DNA from: Litoreibacter ascidiaceicola | GTDB lineage: Bacteria > Pseudomonadota > Alphaproteobacteria > Rhodobacterales > Rhodobacteraceae | Length of the DNA stretch: 64,000 bases | Direction of reading: 5' to 3' | NCBI RefSeq assembly: GCF_900129235.1 | Contig: NZ_FQUV01000001.1 | Coordinates: 558,001-622,000 of the forward strand | Part shown: positions 36,581-44,982 of the stretch, in pieces | Layout of the letters: the number at the start of each line of letters is the position of its first letter | How positions within the stretch are numbered: the stretch's first letter is position 1 | Translations under genes and position numbers: made by a program | The notes under the pieces: generated by a model | What the model saw: only the letters and a program-made list of their open reading frames with translations | What the model was told of the DNA's origin: nothing | Database searches by the model: none

Positions 36581-37377
36581 TGCGCCTGTTGCTGCGCGCG
36601 ATTGTCCTGCTGGCGCTGTTCTTCGGCATCTATTTCACGCTGGAGCGTCTTGTCGTCTACCCATTGGATCCACGCGCCATCGCCCCGTCCGACGCCCGCA
36701 TCTCCGAGACCAAACTCGGTGGCATGGTCATCTGGACTGCCCCGCCTAAACGCGGCAAGCCAACGATCCTCTATCTGCACGGCAACGCGGGCCACATCGC
36801 CAAGCGCACCGCACGGTTCCAACGGCTGATGGATCGCGGCTACGGCCTCGTGGCCCCGTCCTTGCGCGGCGGTAATGGCAGCAAGGGCTGGCCGACCGAA
36901 AAAGCCATCACCAACGATATTCGTGACCTGTACCGCGCGCTTACTGCCGGTCACATAACCGGCGCGCCCACCGTCCCGATCATCTACGGGGAGAGCATTG
37001 GCGCCGCCGTCGCGATCAGTCTGAGCGCAAGCTACATGATGGACCACGGCACACCGCGCCCTCGTGCCATTGTGCTGGAGGCTCCGTTCACCTCCCTCAA
37101 GGACGTCGCGGCGCATATGCATCCGCAACTGCCGCTGGCAACGGGCCTGATGCTCAGCCGGTGGCCATCGCTTGAGCGCATCCCGCAAGTCAAATCGCCG
37201 CTTCTGATCCTGCACGGCACCAAGGATAACCTGATCCCGATCTCCATGGGCCGCGCCCTACTCGCTGCCGCAGGCTCCGCACAAAAGGAGCTTTACGCAG
37301 TCCAAGGCGCGGGCCATATCAATATGTGGACTGGCGATGCGCAGCGTCGGCTCTACAAGTTTCTAAGCCAGTTCTGA
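36580..37377 (+). CDS. Membrane-anchored alpha/beta hydrolase (BEM46/FrsA-like)
   Basis: A 265-residue hydrolase with an N-terminal membrane helix (residues ~4-20). The oxyanion loop is LYLHGNAGH, the nucleophile elbow YGESIGAAVA, the acid GTKDNLIP and the catalytic His GAGHINMW. This is the pattern of the BEM46/ABHD13 group. The start overlaps the regulator's stop codon, so it is co-translated with ScfR. The substrate is unknown; a thioesterase-like role on acyl compounds would fit the context but is not shown. Confidence 0.88.
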   Translation: MRLLLRAIVLLALFFGIYFTLERLVVYPLDPRAIAPSDARISETKLGGMVIWTAPPKRGKPTILYLHGNAGHIAKRTARFQRLMDRGYGLVAPSLRGGNGSKGWPTEKAITNDIRDLYRALTAGHITGAPTVPIIYGESIGAAVAISLSASYMMDHGTPRPRAIVLEAPFTSLKDVAAHMHPQLPLATGLMLSRWPSLERIPQVKSPLLILHGTKDNLIPISMGRALLAAAGSAQKELYAVQGAGHINMWTGDAQRRLYKFLSQF

Positions 37378-37384
37378 GGTCGCC

Positions 37385-38518
37385 ATGATGGATCACCACG
37401 CAAAATACCCCGACCTCTCCGACCTCAAGGCTCGCGCCCGCAAGCGTATCCCGCATTTCGTCTGGGAATATCTAGACAGCGCCACGGGCCAAGAGGCCAC
37501 ATTGAAGCGCAACCGCACCAAGCTCGACGAGGTGCTGTTGCGCCCCTCCATTCTGCATGGCGAGTTCACGCCCGAGCTGTCCACAACCTTCCTTGGCCGC
37601 GACTACAAGCTGCCCTTTGGCATCGCGCCCGTCGGCATGTCCGGGCTGATCTGGCCCGGCGCGGAACGACTGCTGGCCCAAGAAGCCGCCCGCCAAGGTA
37701 TCCCATATTCCATGTCCACTGTCGCAACTCAGACACCCAAGGACGTGGCCCCGTATCTGGGCGAGGATGCGTGGTTCCAGATGTATCCCCCCCGCGACCC
37801 CGACATTCGCAAAGACATGATGAAACGCGCCAAAGCGGCAGGTTTCAACACGCTGATCATGACTGTCGACGTCCCCGTGGCCTCCCGGCGCGAACGCCAG
37901 ACCCGTGGCGGCCTGACCCAGCCCCCGCGCCTGACCGGAAGGCTGGCGATGCAGGCGGCGCTGCGCCCCGCGTGGCTCAACGGCATCCGCAAAACCGGCA
38001 TGCCCCGCATGAAGCTGATGGACAGCTACGCAGAGCAGACCACCAGCCTGTCCTCGACCGAGCATGTCGGCTACCTGCTGCGCACCTCGCCCGGCTGGGA
38101 TTACGTCAAATACCTGCGCGACGAATGGGACGGCCCGCTGATCATCAAAGGCGTCTGCAACGCCGACGACGCGGCGCGGCTGCAAGACGAAGGCGTAGAC
38201 GCTCTCTGGGTCTCCAACCACGCTGGCCGCCAGTTCGACGGCGGCCCGTCCACCATCGAGGCCCTCCCCCATGTCCGCGCCGCCACCACCCTGCCGCTGA
38301 TCTTCGACAGTGGTATCGAGGGAGGTTTGGACATCCTGCGGGCCATCGCCCATGGCGCGGATTTCGTCATGCTGGGCCGCCCGTGGCATTATGCATTGGG
38401 CGCATTGGGCGATGCCGGACCCGCCCATTTGGCCGATATGCTGGCTAAGGACATGGTCTCCAACATGGGCCAGCTGGGCACGAAAACCCTGAAAGAGCTG
38501 CCAGCCCGTCTGTTGTGA
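37385..38518 (+). CDS. lldD: FMN-dependent L-lactate dehydrogenase / alpha-hydroxyacid oxidase family
   Basis: A 377-residue FMN TIM-barrel enzyme. The active-site segment SNHAGRQFDGGPSTIEALP holds the catalytic His and substrate Arg. The phosphate-binding end is DSGIEGGLDILRAIAHGADFVMLGRPW. It oxidises L-lactate (or another 2-hydroxyacid) to pyruvate and passes electrons to the respiratory chain. It starts 7 bp after the hydrolase gene. The next gene, pyc, would carry the resulting pyruvate into oxaloacetate. Confidence 0.9.
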   Translation: MMDHHAKYPDLSDLKARARKRIPHFVWEYLDSATGQEATLKRNRTKLDEVLLRPSILHGEFTPELSTTFLGRDYKLPFGIAPVGMSGLIWPGAERLLAQEAARQGIPYSMSTVATQTPKDVAPYLGEDAWFQMYPPRDPDIRKDMMKRAKAAGFNTLIMTVDVPVASRRERQTRGGLTQPPRLTGRLAMQAALRPAWLNGIRKTGMPRMKLMDSYAEQTTSLSSTEHVGYLLRTSPGWDYVKYLRDEWDGPLIIKGVCNADDAARLQDEGVDALWVSNHAGRQFDGGPSTIEALPHVRAATTLPLIFDSGIEGGLDILRAIAHGADFVMLGRPWHYALGALGDAGPAHLADMLAKDMVSNMGQLGTKTLKELPARLL

Positions 38519-38546
38519 GCGCAGACAAACAAGGGCTCCAGCATCT

Positions 38547-38560
38547 TGTTAGCGCCAACA
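38547..38560. promoter_or_regulatory. LacI-type palindromic operator upstream of pyc
   Basis: TGTTAGCGCCAACA is a 14-bp near-palindrome with the central CG step and TGTT/AACA ends typical of LacI/GalR-family operators. It lies 91 bp before the pyc start. A LacI-family carbon regulator such as CceR of Rhodobacter is a candidate, but no such gene is in the window. Confidence 0.5.
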
Positions 38561-38651
38561 GAAATTTGCGGCTACCCAGTCGTAGCTAGTTTACGCACCG
38601 CCCCTTTGCCCCTATTCATGCTGCAACTGCACAAATAGGGGTCCTTCTGCC

Positions 38652-41600
38652 ATGGCCGATTTTCAGAAAATTCTTATCGCAAACCGCGGCGAAATTGCCA
38701 TTCGCGTCATGCGCGCCGCCAACGAAATGGGCAAGAAAACCGTCGCCGTCTATGCCGAGGAGGACAAGCTGGGCCTGCACCGTTTCAAAGCGGACGAGGC
38801 CTACAAGATCGGCGAAGGCCTTGGACCCGTGGCCGCCTATCTCAGCATTGAGGAAATCATCCGCGTCGCCAAAATGTCCGGCGCAGACGCGATCCATCCG
38901 GGCTATGGCCTGCTGTCCGAAAACCCCGAATTCGTTGACGCCTGTGACGAAGCTGGCATCAAGTTCATCGGTCCCAAGGCCGAAACCATGCGCGCGCTTG
39001 GCGATAAGGCTTCCGCCCGCCAAGTGGCCGTAGACGCGGGCGTTCCGGTGATCCCCGCGACGGGCGTTCTGGGCGACGACATGGACGCCATCAAGAAAGA
39101 GGCCGCGAAGGTCGGCTACCCCCTGATGCTCAAAGCCTCTTGGGGTGGTGGTGGTCGCGGGATGCGCGCCATCAACTCCGAAGACGAGCTGGAAGAAAAG
39201 GTGCTTGAAGGCCGCCGCGAAGCCGAAGCCGCTTTCGGAAACGCCGCAGGTTTCCTTGAAAAAATGATCGTCCGCGCCCGTCACGTCGAGGTCCAGATCC
39301 TCGGCGACAGCCACGGCGAAATCTACCACTTGTACGAGCGTGACTGCTCGGTTCAGCGCCGCAACCAGAAAGTCGTTGAACGCGCCCCTGCCCCCTATCT
39401 GTCAGGCACGCAGCGCGAGCAGATCTGCCAGCTCGGCAAGAAAATCTGCGAACACGTGAATTACGAATGCGCAGGCACCGTCGAATTCCTGATGGATATG
39501 GACAGCGGCGAGTTTTACTTCATTGAGGTGAACCCCCGTGTTCAGGTCGAGCACACCGTCACCGAAGAAGTCACCGGCATCGACATCGTCCGCGCGCAGA
39601 TCCTGATCGCCGAGGGCAAGTCCCTGATCGAGGCCACAGGTTGCGCGTCACAATATGATGTGAAGCTCGACGGCCACGCCCTGCAATGCCGCGTCACGAC
39701 CGAGGACCCGCAAAACAACTTCATCCCTGACTATGGCCGCATCACCACCTACCGCTCTGCCACCGGCATGGGAATCCGTCTCGACGGCGGCACCGCCTAT
39801 GCGGGTGCGGTGATCACACGCTATTATGACAGCTTGCTGACCAAGGTCACGGCATGGGCGCCGACGCCCGAAGCCGCGATCCGGCGCATGGACCGCGCGT
39901 TGCGCGAATTCCGCGTGCGCGGCGTGTCCACGAACATTGCCTTCGTGGAAAATCTGCTCAAGCATCCGACCTTCCTGAACTACGAGTACCACACCAAGTT
40001 CATCGACGAGACGCCGGAGCTGTTCGACTTCAAAAAGCGCCGCGACCGCGCAACAAAAATCCTGACCTACATCGCGGATATCTCGGTCAACGGCCACCCC
40101 GAGACCGAAGGCCGCCCCGTGCCAGCCGAAGCCCGCATCCCGCGCGCGCCGCAACCTGTGGGCCAGCCGGCCTACGGGACGCGCAACATTCTGGAGGATC
40201 ATGGCCCCCAAGCCGTGGCCGATTGGATGGCAGACCAGAAACAACTGCTGATCACCGACACCACCATGCGCGACGGGCACCAATCGCTGCTCGCCACCCG
40301 CATGCGCTCCATCGACATGATCCGCGTCGCCCCGACCTATGCTGCGAACATGCCACAGCTGTTCTCCATGGAATGCTGGGGGGGGGCCACGTTCGACGTG
40401 GCCTACCGCTTCTTGCAGGAATGCCCGTGGCAGCGCCTGCGCGACCTGCGCGCGGCCATGCCCAACGTGATGACGCAAATGCTGCTGCGCGCGTCCAATG
40501 GCGTTGGATACACCAACTACCCCGACAACGTGGTGCGGGAATTCGTGCGTCAAGCCGCCGAAACCGGTGTCGACGTGTTCCGCGTGTTCGACAGCCTGAA
40601 CTGGGTCGAAAACATGCGCGTGGCAATGGACGCCGTGAACGCCTCCGGCAAGGTCTGCGAAGGCGCGATCTGCTACACGGGCGACATCCTGAATCCCGAC
40701 CGCGCAAAGTATAACCTGAAATACTATGTCGAAATGGGCAAACAGCTCAAAGACGCGGGCGCGCATGTACTGGGCCTCAAAGACATGGCGGGGCTGCTGA
40801 AACCCGCCTCTGCCAGCATCCTTGTAAAGGCCTTGAAAGAAGAGGTCGGCCTGCCGATCCACTTCCACACCCATGACACCGCAGGCGGCGCAATCGCGTC
40901 AATCCTCGCGGCGTCCGCCGCTGGTGTGGACGCCGTCGATTGCGCCATGGACGCGCTGTCGGGCAACACCTCTCAGGCGACCCTCGGCTCTGTGGTCGAG
41001 GCGCTGGCGCATACAGAGCGCGACACCGGCCTCGACATCAAAACCGTGCGCCAGATTTCCGACTATTGGGAAGCCGTGCGTGGTCAATATGCGGCGTTCG
41101 AGAGCGGCATGCAGGCCCCCGCCTCCGAGGTTTACCTGCATGAAATGCCCGGCGGGCAGTTCACCAACCTCAAGGCACAGGCGCGTTCCGTCGGGCTGGA
41201 GGAACGCTGGCACGAGGTCGCGCAAACCTATGCGGATGTGAACCAGATGTTCGGCGACATCGTGAAGGTAACGCCATCCTCAAAGGTGGTGGGTGACATG
41301 GCGTTGATGATGGTCTCCCAAGGCCTGACCCGTGCGCAGGTCGAGGACCCGAACACCGACGTGGCCTTCCCGGACAGTGTCATCGACATGATGCGCGGCA
41401 ATCTGGGCCAACCTCCCGGCGGCTGGCCGAAGGCGATCCAGAAGAAAATCCTCAAGGGCGAGAAACCCATGACCCACCGCCCCGGCGAGAAGCTGGAGCC
41501 GGTCGATCTGGAAGCGGCCCGTGCCGAGGTCTCTGCAAAGCTGGGCGGCCGCGATATCGACAACGAAGACCTGAATGGCTACCTGATGTACCCCAAAGTT

Positions 41601-42095
41601 TTCACCGACTATGCCGAGCGCCATAAAATCTACGGCCCCGTGCGCACCTTGCCTACGCGGACCTTCTTTTACGGCATGGAGCCGGGCGAGGAGATCAGCG
41701 CCGAGATCGACCCGGGCAAAACGCTGGAAATCCGCATGCAGGCCGTGGGCGAAACCGACGACGCTGGCGACGCCAAGGTGTTTTTCGAGCTGAACGGCGC
41801 CCCGCGCGTGGTGCGCGTGCCAAACCGCAAGGCCAGCTCCGCCACCGCGCGGATGCCGAAGGCCGAAGTTGGCAACCCCAACCATATCGGCGCGCCGATG
41901 CCCGGAGTTGTGGCCACGGTCGCGGCCCGAGCCGGGGCCGAAGTCAAAGAGGGCGATCTGCTGTTGACCATCGAGGCGATGAAAATGGAAACCGGCATCC
42001 ACGCCGAGCGCGACGCGATCATCAAGGCCGTACATGTCGTCCCCGGTGGGCAAATCGACGCCAAAGATCTGCTGATCGAGTTCGAAGAGGTCTGA
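38652..42095 (+). CDS. pyc: Pyruvate carboxylase
   Basis: A full-length 1147-residue enzyme. Biotin carboxylase covers ~1-460 (ILIANRGEIAIRVMRAANEM; ATP loop KASWGGGGRGMR), and carboxyltransferase ~530-810 starts at LITDTTMRDGHQSLLATRMR. The allosteric/PT region follows, and the biotinyl domain ends the protein with EAMKMETG. It makes oxaloacetate from pyruvate and bicarbonate for anaplerosis. A LacI-like operator lies upstream. Two hairpins follow the stop codon. Confidence 0.98.
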   Translation: MADFQKILIANRGEIAIRVMRAANEMGKKTVAVYAEEDKLGLHRFKADEAYKIGEGLGPVAAYLSIEEIIRVAKMSGADAIHPGYGLLSENPEFVDACDEAGIKFIGPKAETMRALGDKASARQVAVDAGVPVIPATGVLGDDMDAIKKEAAKVGYPLMLKASWGGGGRGMRAINSEDELEEKVLEGRREAEAAFGNAAGFLEKMIVRARHVEVQILGDSHGEIYHLYERDCSVQRRNQKVVERAPAPYLSGTQREQICQLGKKICEHVNYECAGTVEFLMDMDSGEFYFIEVNPRVQVEHTVTEEVTGIDIVRAQILIAEGKSLIEATGCASQYDVKLDGHALQCRVTTEDPQNNFIPDYGRITTYRSATGMGIRLDGGTAYAGAVITRYYDSLLTKVTAWAPTPEAAIRRMDRALREFRVRGVSTNIAFVENLLKHPTFLNYEYHTKFIDETPELFDFKKRRDRATKILTYIADISVNGHPETEGRPVPAEARIPRAPQPVGQPAYGTRNILEDHGPQAVADWMADQKQLLITDTTMRDGHQSLLATRMRSIDMIRVAPTYAANMPQLFSMECWGGATFDVAYRFLQECPWQRLRDLRAAMPNVMTQMLLRASNGVGYTNYPDNVVREFVRQAAETGVDVFRVFDSLNWVENMRVAMDAVNASGKVCEGAICYTGDILNPDRAKYNLKYYVEMGKQLKDAGAHVLGLKDMAGLLKPASASILVKALKEEVGLPIHFHTHDTAGGAIASILAASAAGVDAVDCAMDALSGNTSQATLGSVVEALAHTERDTGLDIKTVRQISDYWEAVRGQYAAFESGMQAPASEVYLHEMPGGQFTNLKAQARSVGLEERWHEVAQTYADVNQMFGDIVKVTPSSKVVGDMALMMVSQGLTRAQVEDPNTDVAFPDSVIDMMRGNLGQPPGGWPKAIQKKILKGEKPMTHRPGEKLEPVDLEAARAEVSAKLGGRDIDNEDLNGYLMYPKVFTDYAERHKIYGPVRTLPTRTFFYGMEPGEEISAEIDPGKTLEIRMQAVGETDDAGDAKVFFELNGAPRVVRVPNRKASSATARMPKAEVGNPNHIGAPMPGVVATVAARAGAEVKEGDLLLTIEAMKMETGIHAERDAIIKAVHVVPGGQIDAKDLLIEFEEV

Positions 42096-42104
42096 CCTAA
42101 TTGT

Positions 42105-42172
42105 CGCCCGCTGTGCGGGCGGCATCATATTTTTGGAAGACTTGGACTAGCGGGCTGTGAAATGGCCCGCTA
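42105..42172 (+). terminator. Two hairpins after pyc, probable terminator region
   Basis: The first stem, CGCCCGC/GCGGGCG (42105-42121), is followed at some distance by TATTTTT. The second, CTAGCGGGC/GCCCGCTAG (42147-42172), is a perfect 9-bp stem without a good T-run. Together they probably end the pyc transcript. Confidence 0.6.
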
Positions 42173-42224
42173 GGATTCGTTTGTGGCTCAGTTCGGAGCC
42201 TCCGGCGGGAATATTTGAACCAAG

Positions 42225-43028
42225 ATGAAACTCCTTGTTTTGACAGACACCCACCTGGTTGAACCGGGTGAAGATATCATAGGGCTCAACCCTTCCGAGC
42301 GGCTCGCCGATGTGTTGGACCATGCATTGGAACACCATCCCGATGCCGCACGGATCGTCATCCTTGGGGATCTGACCCATCACGGGCGCGCTGTTCAATA
42401 TGCGCGACTGAGAGACCTGCTGGCACGCGTAGACATTCCGGTTTCGCTGATGCTGGGCAACCACGACGACCGCGCCACATTTATCGCCGAATTTCCAGAT
42501 GCGCCACTGACGACCTCCGGCCATGTCCAGCATGTGGTCGAGCTTGGCAGCCATCGTCTGATTTGCCTCGACAGTTTCGACGCGGATGCGACCCCTCGTC
42601 ATTCCGGCATCCTGTGTGAGGCCCGCCTAGCCTGGCTGCGCAACACTCTAGAGACGGCCGACGGCGCGCCTGTCACATTGGCGCTGCACCACCCGCCCTT
42701 CCTGACCGGACTAGACGGCATGGATGATATTCGCCTACGCAACGAGGACGAGTTGCATGCCCTGATTGCAGAATTTCCCAACGTGGTGCAGCTGCTATGC
42801 GGGCACGTCCATCGCACCATCTCGGGCGGCGCGCGCGGCACTCCCTATGCGACCTTCAAGGGTACCTGTCATCAGACGCCGATGTATTTGGGCGTCGCTG
42901 GCAGCGATCATTCCATTGACGAGGCGGGCGGCTACGGGGTCGTCTTGTTCACCGATGACGGCGTCATCGTCCACAACGATGATCTTGCCCCGCGCGGCGC
43001 GCCGACAGTGGACGGTCATTCCGCCTGA
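42225..43028 (+). CDS. Metallophosphoesterase (CpdA/GpdQ-like phosphodiesterase)
   Basis: A 267-residue two-metal phosphoesterase. The motifs are in order: LTDTHL (residues 6-11), LGDLTHHG, MLGNHDD and GHVHRT. The CpdA-like group cleaves cyclic nucleotides or glycerophosphodiesters; which one cannot be said from sequence. It has no signal peptide, so it is cytoplasmic. It begins at the end of a GCCTCCGGCGGGAATATTTG element that I remember as common before roseobacter genes. Confidence 0.88.
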   Translation: MKLLVLTDTHLVEPGEDIIGLNPSERLADVLDHALEHHPDAARIVILGDLTHHGRAVQYARLRDLLARVDIPVSLMLGNHDDRATFIAEFPDAPLTTSGHVQHVVELGSHRLICLDSFDADATPRHSGILCEARLAWLRNTLETADGAPVTLALHHPPFLTGLDGMDDIRLRNEDELHALIAEFPNVVQLLCGHVHRTISGGARGTPYATFKGTCHQTPMYLGVAGSDHSIDEAGGYGVVLFTDDGVIVHNDDLAPRGAPTVDGHSA

Positions 43029-43110
43029 TCTCCACGAATTGTTCACCTTCGCCTTGTTGCCCCTGCCCCCCGCACATAAGTTGCGGGGGAACTCGAATAA
43101 AGGACTTCCC

Positions 43111-44943
43111 ATGCGCACCCCATTCCTGCCCGTACCCAAAACTCCCCTTCGTGATTTGGCCGAAGGCGGCGGCGGATTGGGCAACCTGCCCGACTGGGAT
43201 CTAAGCGACCTTTACACCGCCCCCGACGCCAAGGAATTCAAACGCGACATGGACTGGCTGGAGAACGCCTGCGCCGAGTTTGCCGCCGATTACGAAGGCA
43301 AGCTGGCCGATCTGGACGCCAAGGGCTTTTGGGATTGCGTGCTGCGGTATGAGAAAATCGACCTGATCTCCGGCCGCATCATGTCCTACGCAGGGCTGCG
43401 CTACTACCAAAACACCACCGACGCAGAACGCGCCCAGTTCATGGCCAACGCGCAGGACAAGATCACCGCGTTTTCCACGCCTTTGGTGTTTTTCTCGCTT
43501 GAAATCAACCGCATCCCTGACGAACAACTCGACGCGCTGTTCGCCCAAGACCCCGACCTCGCCCGCTACAAGCCCATTTTCGACCGCCTGCGCGCCATGC
43601 GCCCCTACCAGCTTTCCGACGAGTTGGAGAAGTTCCTTCATGACCAGTCTGCGGTCGGTGCAGCGGCATGGAACCGGCTGTTCGACGAGACCATCGCGGG
43701 GCTGAAGTTCGAGGTCGACGGCGAAGAGCTTGGCATCGAAGGCACCCTCAACCTGCTTACCGACCCCGACCGCGCCAAACGCGAGGCCGGTGCGCGCGAG
43801 CTGTCGCGGGTATTCGGCGAAAACGTGAAGCTGTTCTCCCGCGTTCACAACACGCTGGCGAAAGAGAAGCAGATCGAGGACCGCTGGCGTGGCATGCCGA
43901 CGCCCCAAACCGGTCGCCACCTTGCCAACCATGTGGAGCCCGAGGTGGTCGAGGCCCTGCGCAACGCCGTCGTCGCCGCCTACCCCAAACTGTCGCACCG
44001 CTATTACGAGCTGAAGCGCAAATGGCTGGGTCTCGACGTCATGCAGGTCTGGGACCGCAACGCGCCCCTGCCGCTGGAAGACCCGCGCTTGGTGGGCTGG
44101 GAAGAGGCGCAAGCCACCGTGATGGAAGCCTATCACGACTTCGCCCCCGAGATGGCCGGTATCGCCGAGCCGTTCTTCAACCGCGGCTGGATCGACGCGG
44201 GCGTCAAGCCCGGCAAGGCCCCCGGCGCCTTCGCCCACCCCACCGTCGCCGACGTCCACCCCTATGTGATGCTCAACTATTTGGGCAAACCTCGTGACGT
44301 GATGACCCTCGCGCACGAGCTTGGCCACGGCGTCCATCAGGTGCTTGCCGCGGGTCAGGGTGAGCTGTTGTCCTCCACCCCGCTCACGCTGGCCGAAACC
44401 GCCTCCGTCTTCGGCGAGATGCTGACCTTCCGCAAGATGCTCTCCAAGGCGAAAACCCAAGCCGAGCGCAAAATCCTGCTCGCAGGCAAGGTCGAGGACA
44501 TGATCAACACCGTCGTCCGCCAGATCGCCTTCTACGACTTCGAATGCAAACTCCACGAAGCCCGCAGCCATGGCGAGCTGACCCCCGACGATATCGGCGC
44601 TTTGTGGATGTCGGTGCAGGCGGAATCGCTTGGCCCTGCGTTCGAATACATGGACGGCTACGAGACCTTCTGGTCCTACGTCCCGCATTTCGTCCACTCG
44701 CCCTTCTACGTCTACGCCTACGCCTTCGGAGACGGCTTGGTAAATGCGCTTTATGCCGTCTACGAGGAAGGCGGGGACGACTTCCAGGACAAGTATTTCG
44801 ACATGCTGAAAGCCGGAGGCTCCAAACACCACAAGGAGCTGCTGGCCCCGTTTGGTTTGGACGCGAGTGACCCGAAATTCTGGGGCAAGGGCCTGTCTAT
44901 GATCTCGGGGATGATCGACGAGTTGGAGGCGATGGAGGGGTAA
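43111..44943 (+). CDS. pepF: M3 family oligoendopeptidase F
   Basis: A 610-residue zinc metallopeptidase of the PepF subfamily. The active site is LAHELGHGVHQ, with the downstream glutamate ligand in LAETASVFGEMLTF. It degrades cytoplasmic oligopeptides. The start MRTPFLPVPK is placed after an AAAGGA ribosome-binding site; an upstream open stretch in this frame overlaps the preceding phosphoesterase and is not coding. It ends convergently against a membrane protein gene. Confidence 0.95.
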   Translation: MRTPFLPVPKTPLRDLAEGGGGLGNLPDWDLSDLYTAPDAKEFKRDMDWLENACAEFAADYEGKLADLDAKGFWDCVLRYEKIDLISGRIMSYAGLRYYQNTTDAERAQFMANAQDKITAFSTPLVFFSLEINRIPDEQLDALFAQDPDLARYKPIFDRLRAMRPYQLSDELEKFLHDQSAVGAAAWNRLFDETIAGLKFEVDGEELGIEGTLNLLTDPDRAKREAGARELSRVFGENVKLFSRVHNTLAKEKQIEDRWRGMPTPQTGRHLANHVEPEVVEALRNAVVAAYPKLSHRYYELKRKWLGLDVMQVWDRNAPLPLEDPRLVGWEEAQATVMEAYHDFAPEMAGIAEPFFNRGWIDAGVKPGKAPGAFAHPTVADVHPYVMLNYLGKPRDVMTLAHELGHGVHQVLAAGQGELLSSTPLTLAETASVFGEMLTFRKMLSKAKTQAERKILLAGKVEDMINTVVRQIAFYDFECKLHEARSHGELTPDDIGALWMSVQAESLGPAFEYMDGYETFWSYVPHFVHSPFYVYAYAFGDGLVNALYAVYEEGGDDFQDKYFDMLKAGGSKHHKELLAPFGLDASDPKFWGKGLSMISGMIDELEAMEG

Positions 44944-44959
44944 CCCCCTCCGATCAAGT

Positions 44960-44981
44960 GCCTGCCCCCAAAGGGGCGGGC
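44960..44981. terminator. Hairpin between convergent pepF and GT-C gene
   Basis: A 9-bp stem (GCCTGCCCC with GGGGCGGGC, one G-U) with a CAAA loop lies exactly between the two convergent stop codons. There is no T-run on either side, so terminator function is likely only by position. Confidence 0.5.
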
Positions 44982-44982
44982 G

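Noticed and set aside
39648-40874. Long open frames antisense to pyc and, similarly, to pepF (43201-44832)
   Set aside because: Typical GC-skew shadows of real genes with no ribosome-binding site or domain.
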